Shown here: positions 22,201 through 34,600 of the stretch, in pieces
Position numbering within the stretch: position 1 is the first letter of the stretch
Layout of the letters: every line of letters begins with the position of its first letter
Program-made: the position numbers and the translations under genes
Source of the DNA: Toxoplasma gondii ME49
Taxonomy: Eukaryota > Apicomplexa > Conoidasida > Eucoccidiorida > Sarcocystidae
DNA length: 64,000 nucleotides
Assembly (NCBI RefSeq): GCF_000006565.2
Contig: NC_031467.1
Span: 434,001-498,000, forward strand
Direction: 5' to 3'
Notes under the pieces: model-generated
Told to the model about the DNA's origin: nothing
The model's database searches: none
Seen by the model: only the letters and a program-made list of their open reading frames with translations

Positions 22201-24062
22201 AACGCGTTAAGTAATACAAGGGTGAGCCGTGTAAATATAATCGTGCTACGGTTTTTCGCAAACTATGGAGCGCAGTCAGCCCACATCTTGGGGAACAGTC
22301 TGTCGGTAGATGATTTCGATATTTGTTGGACAAAGGGGACGGGGTAACAGAGCGCATAGAGACTCAAGCCCCTCGTGCGTAACGTCTACGCGGCAACATG
22401 CGATGAATAGCGCATGTGTCTAGCCCTCTGCATTCCCGTTGTCGATATTAACTGCATGAGGAAGTGTGCCAGTGCAGGAAGAGAAGGTGATGGAGTGAAC
22501 TGAGCACTTGCTGCATCACCGTTCGCCGATGTTCCTCCGTACGACTGCAGGTCATCCAGGATGGTGACACGCACTTTTTCCTCGGCTCCGATTCAGCGCC
22601 GCATCCCAGGTGACTCAAATGATGCAAGTGTGGGAGGCGCTGGGAACTCGCGGCTGGCGATATGGGGGCAAAAACAAGATATTCACGCAACAATGTGTTA
22701 AAAAGTCAAGACTAAAAGGGTGCAAACAGGGGTCCCGGCCGGCGACAGAGGCATGTTACGATGTTCTGTGTAAGTTCTTGTTTATTGTTCGTGTGCGTTC
22801 GGTTGACATTGCGCTTCCGGTCAAGTCCGAGCCAGGTGAGAGGAATTAAAAATCGCTGAGCGTTCCGGTGGTGGAATATCGCGTGGTAAGAATGTAATAC
22901 AGAATCACGACGTGCACATGGGGCACGGAATCAGTTCATGTTTGTGTCGGCATAGTGCTGTGGCCGCTCGTGATGAGAGAACCTGTATCGCCTCTTCCGT
23001 GAAGTTTCCATCAGCGTGAGTGTGTATTTCTTCTACTTGCAGACTTGCCAAGGAATCGTCCCCGCCAGCTGCAGGGGTATTTACGCAGCCGCTTCTTCTA
23101 GCTGTAAGCCACGAAGTGCAAGTCAGAAGATGGTGCCAGCGTAGGTTGGCGAGAAAAAGTCCAGTGGTAAAGCGCAAAAAGTGAACAAAGTGCCTTTTGC
23201 AAAACGATTACGTTACTGGAGTTAGTCCCAAATCGTGCATTTCATGGTTGTAGAAACTTTCTGCAGTCGGTGGTGCATGCTGCGGTGGAATGAATACGAT
23301 GCGCTAGCTTTCATCCACCCACCAGTTTTCGACGTATGCAAAGAGCGTGCGGTGCTGTGTTCATGTGTGTGTGAAATGAATTCAGTACCTGGTTAGCATA
23401 TTCGCGGAACTTGGTTGCATCTCCAAACTTCGGGAATTCGCAGATGGCCATGCTGCAGCGTTTTTCGGCTTTGAGGCTGCAAGTAAGTAGGGGAAAGATT
23501 GTGTTTATGTGGAAGCAGCCCACTGTCTTTTTAACAGATGGTTTATTCGTTGGTGGTTTGGATTACACGTGTATTTTTTTCAAGGTCGCGAAGTCTCAGC
23601 TGGACCCACACTATGGTTCTGTGATGTTTGATGTGTATTATGGCAAGCTATTCCCTTCTGTGTCTGTTTGTTTGCAGCCCTGGAAGAGAACCTTGAGTGT
23701 GCCGTTATCCAGCCTACGCCTCAGCGGGTCCGTGGACGTACCTATTTGGACGTAAAGCCAGATTCGTAAATCTGCCTGCATTTTTCCCACAGCTTTGCTG
23801 AAAGACTTTTTTCGTAGTTGCGTTTCTGTGATGCCATCCGTGATACACGGCAAGTCGAGGTAATAAATGGTAACTACCAGCACCTATCCGATTGCACAGT
23901 TTTGTTCTGGCTTTGTTTTGCTCACAGGTTCCTTCCATTTTCAAGTTCCCTGGCCAAGAAAACGAAGGCGTCGTGCCGTTTATGGCATCGCTTGAGCTGC
24001 CTTACACAGTGGAAGTACGGCGCTTCAGCCCTTCTCTACTGAAGGAATGCGACGAAATTTAA
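19213..24062 (+). CDS. Dihydroorotase, PyrC type (pyrimidine synthesis, third step)
   Basis: Cyclises carbamoyl-aspartate to dihydroorotate in the cytosol. Twelve exons fit in phase: 19213-19379, 19666-19753, 20212-20307, 20578-20628, 20973-21101, 21341-21463, 21799-21954, 22551-22609, 23043-23103, 23386-23482, 23678-23751 and 23928-24062, giving 411 residues. All metal and substrate residues of the PyrC family are in place: His35 and His37 (SDMHTHLRQ), the carboxylated Lys119 (IKSYPKGVTTNSDQGV), His156 (LHLHGEV), His191 (VLEHVST), Asp284 and His288 (GSDSAPH). The length fits a stand-alone PyrC-type enzyme, unlike the dihydroorotase domain of animal CAD. The ATG at 19213 follows AAAAAG, and an in-frame stop lies upstream at 19147. 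The weakest junction is the exon 11 donor at 23752 (GTAAAG), chosen because it restores phase. Confidence 0.96.
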
Positions 24063-26892
24063 TATCGCGTTCATCATTGTTCGTGCGTGAAGCCGGATAC
24101 TAATGTGTTCTTTCAGCCTGTCACGGTCCAGGACATTTCTCATGGGTAAAGACCGTGACGGTGCAGTGAAGGGAATCAGGAGTGTATCTACTGCACCCGT
24201 TCGCCGTGCAGGAGTTTTTTTAATGCCGACACCGTGGTTTAATGGAGGCTTTTGTAAGCGCCGAGATGCACTGTTTCGGTTTGTGATGTTTTTTCTCCGA
24301 TGACGCCTGATTCTTGACTACTGACGAGTGGCAGACTGTTACGTGAGCATCAGTTATAAGGGGGCGTGCATAGTTTTGACGTTTCCATGTGCCGACAATA
24401 GAGCGGTTTTTGTGGCGTTGTGCTTTTCCCCGTACTGCACCGCCGAAAATAACCGCAGGATCGCCATTTAAAAGTACAGAACGCTGCAGGGTTGCCCTGC
24501 GTAAAAACTCCTGTAGTCCTGATTCCACCGTAAAGGACAGAGTATCCCAGTGCATCATCTGGATTCTGTTCCTGTCTTCTGCCGTTGCCGTGCATCGAGC
24601 AGTGTCATCTTATTTTAGAAAAGAAACACAGTTAGGTATCATACTGATGCACAGCCTCAGATGCTACTGGGAGGTCGAAATGTGTGGCCCACTGCGCCTA
24701 TGTTCTGCATCATCTCTTCACATGAATAAAAGTCTCACTTCGAGTAGACTGAGAGAATCGCATTTCCCACTAGGCCACCTTGCAAGGCGAGGTTCAAGAA
24801 TTTTCCTCTGGTTCCTCAACGAGCAACATGTAGCTGTCGCATCCACAGAGTCGACTTGTGGTCTGAGTGTTATCGTGGAGTCCCCGTAAACCTTACGTTG
24901 CAGATTGTTTTGCATGCCGCCATTCAAAGACTTGGTCCATCCAGGTTTCGTTTTCATGGCTAGATCGTTGGTGTTTGAAGAACCTGATTTACTCTCTAAA
25001 ACGCTGAAATCTGTAGTAGACCTGGATATCATAAACGTATTTCGTTAACACGTCCTCCACACACACTTTGTGCACTGTAGTGATAGCGTACAGCCATGGA
25101 TGTCTAGTCATGAAGCCTGACGTCTTGGTTCGTGCATAAGTAAATTGTTTTGAAGTAAATCCACTTCTTAAAATGGCATCCAATGGAGCAGCATTAGCGC
25201 CTTTCCAACGTTGAGATATTATCTGTTACCCCTTTATGATGCTTCCCCAGGTATCCGATCTAGTTTATCTCAAGTTCCAAGAATAACACTAATTTCCGTG
25301 CCTGTAATGACTCCAAGTCCGGCTGAGCAGTCGAGTCGCCCTGTGCGCAGATTTTATGGTCCAATCGTTCGGCCTAATTTTGCAAACCGTTTTTCGATTT
25401 GCCGCCCCCCTTCAGGCAGTTCATGAAGGAACAAGACCGTTTTGGCTAATTGGCTACCTCTCCTGGCAAGGTTGCGATGCCTCTGGCAGGCATGGAGCCG
25501 TTGCGTTGCGCACTACTGGTCGTATACAGAGAGGAGACTTGTGAGTCGGTTCATCCTCATTGCATTGGCCCTGTGACGTTGTCCCTAAGAATCATACATG
25601 CTTTTTAACGTTGACAGGGCTACACCGTCGGAAGACGCTGAAGGTCCTCTCGGCTTCTGGGACCAGCGTGTGATCGCGTGAAGGACGGTGATTTACTGTC
25701 AAGCGGCAGGCTCGAGAACTGCAACGGGAGCTGCGTAGCGACAGATCTACGTCGCAATATGCAACATCATAAAATAATACCTCAGTGGCTATTAACACTA
25801 TGGACATCAAGGTAATGTTTGAACTCACTCGTAACAGTGGGCGTGCCACCACGCGACCTCATATACTCAGTCACGTCTGTAGAAGTGAAACGCAAACACT
25901 GGACGTTCCACGAGGGACACTGTTGAGAAAATCATGGGCACGCCGAACGGATCCGCGAAGACGCGCACTGCCGTAGGTCTCTCAACTCTTCCACGGTTAA
26001 CTGTGTTGCAACTCTACACGAATATACTCCATATGCTCACCAAGCGCCTCACCACGAGAACCGCAAAGATAGCAGATGTATGCGTCACCTTGTTATTATG
26101 CCAGTACCTGCTCAGTGGCGCTCTGCAACTCCCCTCGGATATGTGACTGAAACCCGGTTGTAAGTTACCAAAGACAAGAGAAATATTCCTGTCGGCGGCG
26201 ACAGTTAGTGTCGGTACATGTACACATCTTGACTGACTCACACTGTGACTGTAACGCCAACGGTCCAGCTATCAGACCCCCAAGGAAAAGCAGGGATGTC
26301 GCTGCCTTTTCGACATCATCGTGCAGAATGATATAAAAGCAGCCTCGTTTTTGTCCCTGCACGTAGATGCGGGCGAATCCATCATCCTGAGGTGGTTTGT
26401 TAGCGAACGAACGACGATGAAAAACTGGGCTGCAGTTCCTGTCCAGCGAAACTAGTGACTCCTGTATTCGTATAGTTTACGAAATCAGTGTCGGCAGTTG
26501 GAAGCATCTGTCAGCGAGTCGCCTGCTAAGTGCAAACCGCAGTTCCATGTGGCCTCCCCTCATTCGAGAAGCCTTGTCTTTGGTGGATGTAAATGCTGCG
26601 AATGCGTGCCGAATCTGCTCGGGCTGTAGTGCTTTGTAGAGGCCTGATCCCCCCTGCGAGCCCTCCACAGATCAACGGTATTCGAAATTGATTTCCAAAA
26701 TATTTCCGACAGTTTCTATTGTTAAAGCTAGAAATTTACTATTTGCTGTTTCGGTTATCCTGTGGTTTGTTGAGTTTCCTTTTGCACGACTAGCTCCATT
26801 TACGGACTGGGATCGACAACCGTTTCCTGCCATCAAGAGAAAACTAATTTTTTTTCGGCTCCAACTTTCTGTGACTCGCAGCCCTGTCAATT
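24063..26892. other. Stretch without a recognised gene between dihydroorotase and the secreted-protein gene
   Basis: Two co-oriented genes flank this 2.8-kb stretch, which should hold a 3' end and a promoter. A hydrophobic open frame at 26688-26906 (plus) overlaps the next start codon in another register and has no known motif. Nothing else stands out. Confidence 0.45.
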
Positions 26893-29800
26893 ATGACGCT
26901 GATTAAGTTTTTAGGCCTGTTGTTCTTTTCATTCTCTCTTCTGGTCCGCATGCCGTATCTTGAGGCTGCGACTTATTATGACCTCGACTTGTCTCGCCAC
27001 ACCGAACACAGCATACCAATGGTTACTAATTCTTCAGCTATAACTCACGGTAAACCAATAATTTGGCTCCGCTGACAATCGTCCCTGCCAACAGTTTCAA
27101 TTGCGTTACATAAATCAGTGTATGACCTTGACTGATCGAGTGTTCTGCCTGTTAGAAAAGTGAGTTGGATCGTGTCTACGTGTCGTTTAATATCTCGCGC
27201 ACAGTCAATGAGCAATCGGTGGACATCGTTCTCCTATACTGATCGAGTATGCCTTGCGAGCTCGCGGGAACATATCCCGAAACATAGGTCGTAGCACGAT
27301 GTGTTCTGTTGTTAGGCAGAATGGCAGACCAGCCAAAGCAGGGCGCATACAACTCGGGGATTACCGGTTGCAAATCCAAGCTCTCACAGAGTCGGTGGTA
27401 TGCGTCTACGTGCTTCTGCCTGCAGGAACCTCTCGCGCAAGTGATTCGGCCCCCTCTCATAACACGACATTACTTGAACAGGCCCACGAACGGATCCGAA
27501 TCCTACAGGGAAGTCGGGGCCGTACCGGCCATGCGAGCCCCATGAGTCAGCTCTTGTTTCTGGAGAGGATTGCTGCTGACTGGCTTCGCAACGACACACG
27601 TTTATTGCCAACCGATGAAACGAATGCCACTTTATATGTCCCTCGGCAAATGCTGAATACTACCCGGGTCCCCAGCAACCCTGCGTCCGTGCCTGAGAAT
27701 GCAGCTAACGATGATAGTGTTCCCACATCTAACTCAGACGATAAAAACTCAGAAGATGCTATTCCTCTGCCTAGGATAAGGAAGAAGAATCGTCCGTATA
27801 CCGATGAAAGTGGTCAGGAGCACGAGAGTTCTGGTCAGTTAGACGATCCGAAGAGCAAAGGGCAGGACGAAGAAGAGTCTATTCAAGAGACGGACAACTC
27901 GAGTGTCACCGAGGATCAGCTAGAGCAACAGCCTGCACAAACTGTGAAAGCTGGTCTTCCCAACGTGTACGATTTCCGAATGCATACAGAGGGCACACAA
28001 GATGCAACGGGGCTAGGGGAGCCCCCAAAAGGCAGCACTCCAGACGGTGGACCCTCACAGCAGCAACTGTTATCGAGTGCCGCATTGGTACAAGGCATAA
28101 TGCAAGGACTAAGACAGTTTTTGGGGAATCGTGAAGCGTCTGTTGTGCCGCCCGAAGCCTTCCAGGACAACAGCGTTCGTCCTGGGGACCCTACTGGTTT
28201 ACAGGTGACTGAAGGAAACCAGTCGTTGAATATAGAGCAAGACAGGGAATTGGTGGAAAAAGAGGGACCACCGGAAGAAGGGATAAGCCAGGGTCTACGC
28301 GAACTGGAATTACTCAGGTCGGCCCGGAGGAGGCGTAATCAAAAAGGTGCAACAGTAGTTACGAGAAGGTGTGCAGGCAAAGCGTCCACACCGGATGCGG
28401 ACGCCGTCGAACTAGACGGATGTGCCTTCGATGATGAGGCTTACGAATTTCTTAACAAAGCTCAACGCATGCCCGTGCCGTCACAGGTGACCCCAACAGA
28501 TAGAAGCTTTCGCGGCCGCAGCCGGCAACAGCAGAACAGTGCAACTGACGGGCCGCCGTGTGTGTTGTGGCGACAAGGTTGCCTTCTATGTGGATGTTTC
28601 GCTGGAGAGGTTGTTTGTTCCCCTTATTGCGTACTGGGAGACTTCGCATACGGAGCGAAACCGGCCGCAGCGGTTGGTAAATCAATTCATGAAGAAGATA
28701 GCACAGCTCAACCTGCATTAGAAACGAGTGGTTCCAGTTGCTGCTTAATGGACAGAGGAGAAGCCGAAAGGCTTCCTGCACTGTTCGTCTCTACGCCCGC
28801 TATTCTTCGTTCGAATCCTTATGGCCTATGGGACGATGGCATAAAACCACGGAAGAGGAAGGGAAAACCAACTGCTGCGGAGGAGACGGACAGCGAACAA
28901 AAAGTTCAGGACGATAAAGAGATTGTCTCGATGTCTTCATCAGCGACAGCATCAAAACCAGAAATAGTCACGGAAACCGCCGGTGAGCCCAAATATACAG
29001 ACAGAGAAAAAAATACGCAAAATAGGAGAGGTGAGAGCCAGAATGGTGATCACGCATTAGGAGGTGGGGATCGAGGTACTCACGGACCCGGTTCCAGGGA
29101 CGACAAATCAGCTGGGGGCGGCAGCCATGATGGCGGAAACTTGGATCAATTTGCACTACCCACACTCGTTGATGATGCTATGCGTAATTCTTTCTCTCCG
29201 ATTGCTGAGGAGGTTACCAGAATTGCAATTGCGGCAGCCACGAGAGCGGCAATGGAAGCCGCTGCGAAGGCAGCGGTTGAGGCAGCAATCAGACTGGTGT
29301 CGGGAGGTGCCAGCGAGCCACCAACGGAAGCTATAGACAGACAAAATGAGAAGCACCGCGTCACTGAAGACCAACAGACACCCGGTAATAAGCGCGTTCA
29401 AGGCGATCAAGAAGGAAGAAGTTCCCCCGAATCTCCAGTGTCTAGTCAGGGAGCTTCCGCGGGTCCCCCAATCTCGGCAGCAATGATTTCCAGATACCGA
29501 GAGCAGCTGATGGGTGATGCAGGGAACACAGCCTTAGGCGAGCAAATGGCGGCAATGATTGCTAGAGAAATCGCTCAGTCAAACGGATTACCTATGCCAA
29601 CTGACGGGGGTCATTTTCCAGCAGGAACAACCAGTGGTTTTCTCGTGCAGCCGCCGTACGCCCAGCAGGGTGCAAGCTTGATATCTGGTCGACTTTCGGA
29701 GGAACCACGAGGTCCTGGATCTTCTTCTGGTCAGCCTCAAGGCAGGGGAAACGCGCCTCAATCAGGGGGAAGCAACATCGGTGACGTATACGGTGGACCT

Positions 29801-30535
29801 CCTCCTACGTGTCCCTCTGATTGCGAAATTTACTTCGATGGATGCACGACTTGCAGGTGTACCGACGGAGGGGCCATGTGCAGATACCGGTGGTGCGCTC
29901 AAATTGTCTCCGCACCCACCTGCTTGAAAAGTAAGAATATTGGATCGGAATCAACTGAACGGTCGCTACCTGGTCGTGTGTTAACGTGCACCAGCAGAAC
30001 CGCCTCGAGAGCACTTTACTTAGCCATCAGCGTATTCAAGCAACCTACCGAATGTTGGTAACACACGACCATGCTGACCAAGGAAAGTGCACTATTTCTG
30101 CCGCCGGAACGCTGGTGCCTCCCACCGTCTTCAATCATGGTGACGTGGAAGGCTACGGCGGTGTCATTGTACACCTTAGAACAGAAACTAGCTGCCTTGA
30201 ATGAAAAAGTCACCTAGGACCAAGGCCGGTTCAGCATTCGAGATGATGCGAGATAGCAGGTGGAGGGTGTATCCGTCAACATGACAGAGCATGTCTACTG
30301 GTACTCATCTGCCAAATATACTGTGTGTGTGTGTGTATTACAATCAGGCCGCCCTCCGCAGGAACTCATCGTGCCAGACTGTCCACCTGGCTGTGCTCAG
30401 ACATTTGACGGTTGCAATCTCTGTTCCTGTGATGAACTGGGGCGTCACACGTTCTGCCGGAACATATGCAGCGGCCAGCCGCACAGACAAAGTGCCAGGA
30501 TTTCCCAGCTGCGCTGCGTTCAACGAGCCAGCTGA
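26893..30535 (+). CDS. Predicted secreted low-complexity protein with three pacifastin-like cysteine modules
   Basis: I do not recognise a named gene. Three exons fit in phase (26893-27049, 27426-29930, 30348-30535), giving 949 residues. Exon 1 encodes a clear signal peptide (MTLIKFLGLLFFSFSLLV, probable cut after LEA near residue 25), so the product enters the secretory pathway. The middle is hydrophilic and rich in Gln, Ser, Gly, Glu and Pro, with an Ala-rich helix at about 649-678. Three short cysteine modules follow the spacing C..C.C with flanking cysteines: residues 431-454, 848-876 (CPSDCEIYFDGCTTCRC) and 899-928 (CPPGCAQTFDGCNLCSC). The last two match the C-x6-C-x2-C-x-C-x6/8-C-x3/4-C pattern of pacifastin-type inhibitors and the first half of VWC domains. 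It could be a micronemal, oocyst-wall or other secreted protein. Further 3' exons cannot be excluded. Confidence 0.75.
30322..30336. repeat. GT dinucleotide microsatellite beside a splice acceptor
   Basis: A TGTGTGTGTGTGTGT run ends 11 bases before the acceptor AG at 30346-30347 of the secreted-protein gene, so it occupies part of the usual polypyrimidine tract. Confidence 0.9.
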
Positions 30536-31686
30536 GTTTCCAACGGTGAAAACTTCCATAGTCTCCGCCACCATCAAATTGACAGTTTACTCTGCCAGTG
30601 TACAAAAATCATCTGAAAGATGCTCTGACCGTGTCAAACTGCTGGACAGAATGAACGGTGTGTGCCCGTGAAGTGTCCCACAACTGCCGGTCACGTGATG
30701 CCGGCAACACGTGGGGCCCTACTGTAACCTGCCTGCTTCTCCGAACTGTGAACATGCGTCGTTTGCAATATGGCTCACATCCCGCCTGAAGCCAATAACG
30801 CGTGTCGCCTTACTGCTACCACGGGTGATACAAATTAAGCCTCCAAATGGTGTGGAGCCGGCACTGTCAAACCCCTACCAGCTCCGAAATGACAAAGTAA
30901 AGTTTGGGCACACCCGCGGTTGCGACAGTCCTGCCAGGAGTCAACACCACGAAAAAGGGAGAGTCACTGTATCATCCGTCGCAACGGTCACCTGACACAA
31001 CTGATCGCTATTCAGAAAGCCCTCTCTTCTCCGACAGCAGCTTAAAGCTCGGCTGCCCTTCATTGTGCACAGCATATAAAAGTATCTCGTTTGCTCTGCT
31101 GCAGGCTCAATCGTAGCTGTCGACGATCTACATAGAATCATATTCCCCCTGACCCCCCGAAAGCTGAACTGGGTCAGTGCCCCAAAAGGCAACCGGTTAC
31201 AGCAGCCGTTTCGTGGCCCGCACCTACATAGTGGAGATGGCAGGCAAAGGCAGGTGGGAGTTTCAACCATAAGACAGGAACTGCTTTGTTTTCCATAGGA
31301 AATCAAAGATCATCATAACTTGCCAACGCGCGAGATCCACCTGTCTTGCCCTGCAGAATCAAACGACAAGCACACCACAGCCTTGCAGTTCAGCTTTTGT
31401 CACTTGGAGGTGGATTTGAATACGATGGAAATGCATCTATGCTTAACTATCTATGTAAATATATATAGCGATATTTATGTACATGAATGCAAATATATAT
31501 CTAGAGCTTTAACTTTGTTACAGGACGGCTCCACTTCCACGGACTAGCAACTCGCTCTGACAATCGACAAAGCAGTGCGAAAGGCGCCACACACTAGAAC
31601 AGAACATGTAGGGCCGACGCTCTAGTGGAACAGCCGTGGCGGCAAACGCAACCTCATGCAAACCAACCTGGCATTAGCGTCCCATC
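30536..31686. other. Convergent 3' region between secreted-protein gene and ARS2, no gene seen
   Basis: Contains the 3' ends of two converging genes. An AT-rich stretch at about 31440-31505 with several TATATAT blocks may contribute to 3'-end formation, which is inference. No motif-bearing frame was found. Confidence 0.45.
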
Positions 31687-34600
31687 TCATACCTGCGCGC
31701 CGAATGCCGGTGCTGGAATTGGCTCCGGTGCATCCCAGTCCGGCCGCCGATTGTTAAGGGAACCTGGATTGCCGTAAACTAGACCTCCTGCCATCGGTCC
31801 TCCACCTGCGACAATGACACGGCAGAAAGCCTTTTGTGGACCGTTATATGAGCCTCACAAAACGCGCGCAGAAACTCTCAAAGCGATGGCCAAATACGGC
31901 AATTCACGAACCCCAAAAGGATCTTGAGGGCGCACTGACAGTTGGCGCTTTCACCCTGGCAACTTACACAGATGACACAGCCATGGACGGAGATCCGAAT
32001 CTGTGCCAAAACGAAACTCCCTGAAACCGGAACCGCCTAGGGTACCACAAGAATGTGTCAGCAAGCTGCCCGCACAGTCGGACCCCAAGAACATAGTGAG
32101 TTGGATACCACACGTATATCGTCATTCGGTGGCGTTCTCACAAAGGCTTCCCACCCAAATCTACACGATCAAGCACTGGATCGGCCTCACTTTCGTCAGT
32201 TCTGCATCGCCTGGGTGTTATCAACTACGAATTTCACAGCGTGGACGTGCCAGGGAAATACGAATAACTGAAGCTTACCGGCAGCGTAATACTGCGGAGG
32301 TGGAGGCGGCGGCATCATAACGCCCCCCGAATGGGCGGCACCTCGCGCCGCCGGCACCGCATACAAGGCACCTGCAGCAGCGGTCACGCATCGCGGGCTT
32401 GAACAATTGTGCCCCTCTACAAAAAACCAGACCTGGAGCCCAAAACCGCCGGACACCGCCAAGGCACTAGATTTCATCTCGAAGACCGTACACAAAAAAC
32501 AGATCGAAGGGTCTCGACCTTTTCTGTGGAGTCGATACCACGAACTGGACTACTGGTTCGAGTCTTGGGTGTCTCTGTTGAATAACGAGAAAAACTACTC
32601 AGATGCTAGTACGGTCAGAAGCACCGTTCTGACAGCAATCGTCTAGACATGGTTATTTACAAGCTTTTTCTGGGGTGGATACATTACGAACTGGACCACT
32701 AGTTTAGCATTTGAAAGTCTTTTGCTTTCCGAATCCATGTTCTACAATATTTGAAATATAGGTAAAATGGTAGCGAGTCTACAAGCAGAACTTGGTGTCT
32801 ATTTACATGCCTGCACTGCTCTCCTCGAGGACACCAACTGCCGTTGTGTTGAATACGAACGAAAAACGTTAACCGTGATTTTGTGATATGGAATTTCTCA
32901 CCATTGAACCCGTTATGCCCGTGCGCCACAGAAGGGAACTCACCTCCAGTGAGAGGGGCGGGAACCACCACCATGCCGTAGGGGCTCACGACGGAATAAC
33001 CCGCATGCACGGCGCCAGCGCTTGAAGCCACCGTTGAATTAGGGACTGACCCTGGAGGCCAAGGAAGAGACAAATCAGAGCCCCGCGCGTACGCTCCGCC
33101 TTCGTCTCCCATGCTGTTTCTCGACGACTCCCGAGGCAACACGATAGGCTTGTTCGGGTCCTTCATGTACAGGTCCTTCATGAGAATGCTTGCGTACTGA
33201 GAAAACCAGCAGACATTCGTGGAGAAGCATGATGTTCAACGGTACGAAGTCGAGAAGGGAAATCACGTTCTATTGGGCGGTTCGTCAGCATCGTGTTCAG
33301 TGCATAGGGCATAGTTATTTCCAGCGTATACTTGAAAAACGGACATTTATATACAAGCTGTACAGATATCAGATTTTCACTTTAGTAGTCTTCTTCCTTA
33401 TGCGGGTACAAACAGGCTACAAGATCGCATTTTTAGTGGCCTGGCACCTGTTCAGTAACCGGATAAACGCGTCTTTTACTGCGTCTGCACGTGGGGGGTA
33501 CCACGTGACGTCTGTCTGAGCTAGCGCGGACTAGTTCGCAACCAGGGAGGTCACGGAACAAAAACACGCGCAAGTCGTCTCTGCATGTACGTGGACAATG
33601 CGCATCTACTGGTGGCGATTCCTCGGCCTGCTGCTCCTCGAAGCGATGGAGCCCGGGACTCTGTCGCCACGTGCATGATTGCATGCGAACGTGCCTCCTC
33701 CGCGTCAAGGCCAAAAATGGCTCTCAAGAAGGGTCGCTTTACAGCGGACTGGACAGCTCCTACCAGGTCCATGCTCGCAGCTGTGAGGTGCAGTAGAGGG
33801 ACCAGCTGTGAGCAGCAGTAGAGGTACTGCAGAAACGGCTGCAGGTAGCACGCACCTTGTCTATGATAAGGTCCAACTCCTCTTCGTGCTTCTTGCGAAG
33901 GTGTTTGAAGACAAAGATTGGCGCCTTGAATGGCTTGTTGCACAAGCGGCAGCGATGTTTGTGTTCATCGTCCTCAAACACTTTCTGCGGTAGACACCAC
34001 ACCCACACGGGGACAAACCCGGAGTTCACTTCTACTGGGTACGCGAGAAGAGGACTCGTGGACGTGCATTTGTGGGTTCGATCCAGCACAGACTGAAGTG
34101 CGCCAACTGCCCACATGTTCCGACTCTGTGAAAGATAGCGCAAATCTGCGCGTTACAACGCAGGCGTGTTTCCCAGCTCAATATCCAACCTCTTCCACAT
34201 TCTCCTACATGCCAGAATGTGCCAGGCCACTGTTGATGAAACGCGTGCCGTAAAACTCGATAGACGCAAATCCTTCCTCCCGCCATCAGCAGTCCCTCCA
34301 CGCACTTCGACGCTTCAGAAAAGTAGCTCACACAAGGTACACCGTACGCGCGGCGCCAGTAGGAAACAACAGTGCTTATGACTGAAAACGTCATTTTCTT
34401 CAGGAACGGTGACCCGCATCTTTACTCAGCACTGGCAACCTTCGCGTTACACCAATTCCCCCCACTCGAATAGCAATGTTTTTCACAACTCAAAGTTATA
34501 AAGGCCATTGAAATCTCAAGGCAGACGCTCTTTCCGAAACGCCGTTTCTCGGATGCCGCTCCACGAACCCTCGAGTTCTCCACTATGCGCTTCACTAACC

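Noticed and set aside
26688..26906. Hydrophobic 72-codon frame before the secreted-protein gene
   Set aside because: It overlaps the real start codon in another register, lacks a motif, and most likely lies in the leader or promoter.
33551..33855. Possible extra ARS2 exon after the zinc finger
   Set aside because: The zinc-finger exon joins in phase directly to the next conserved exon at 33196, and the family has no insert there.
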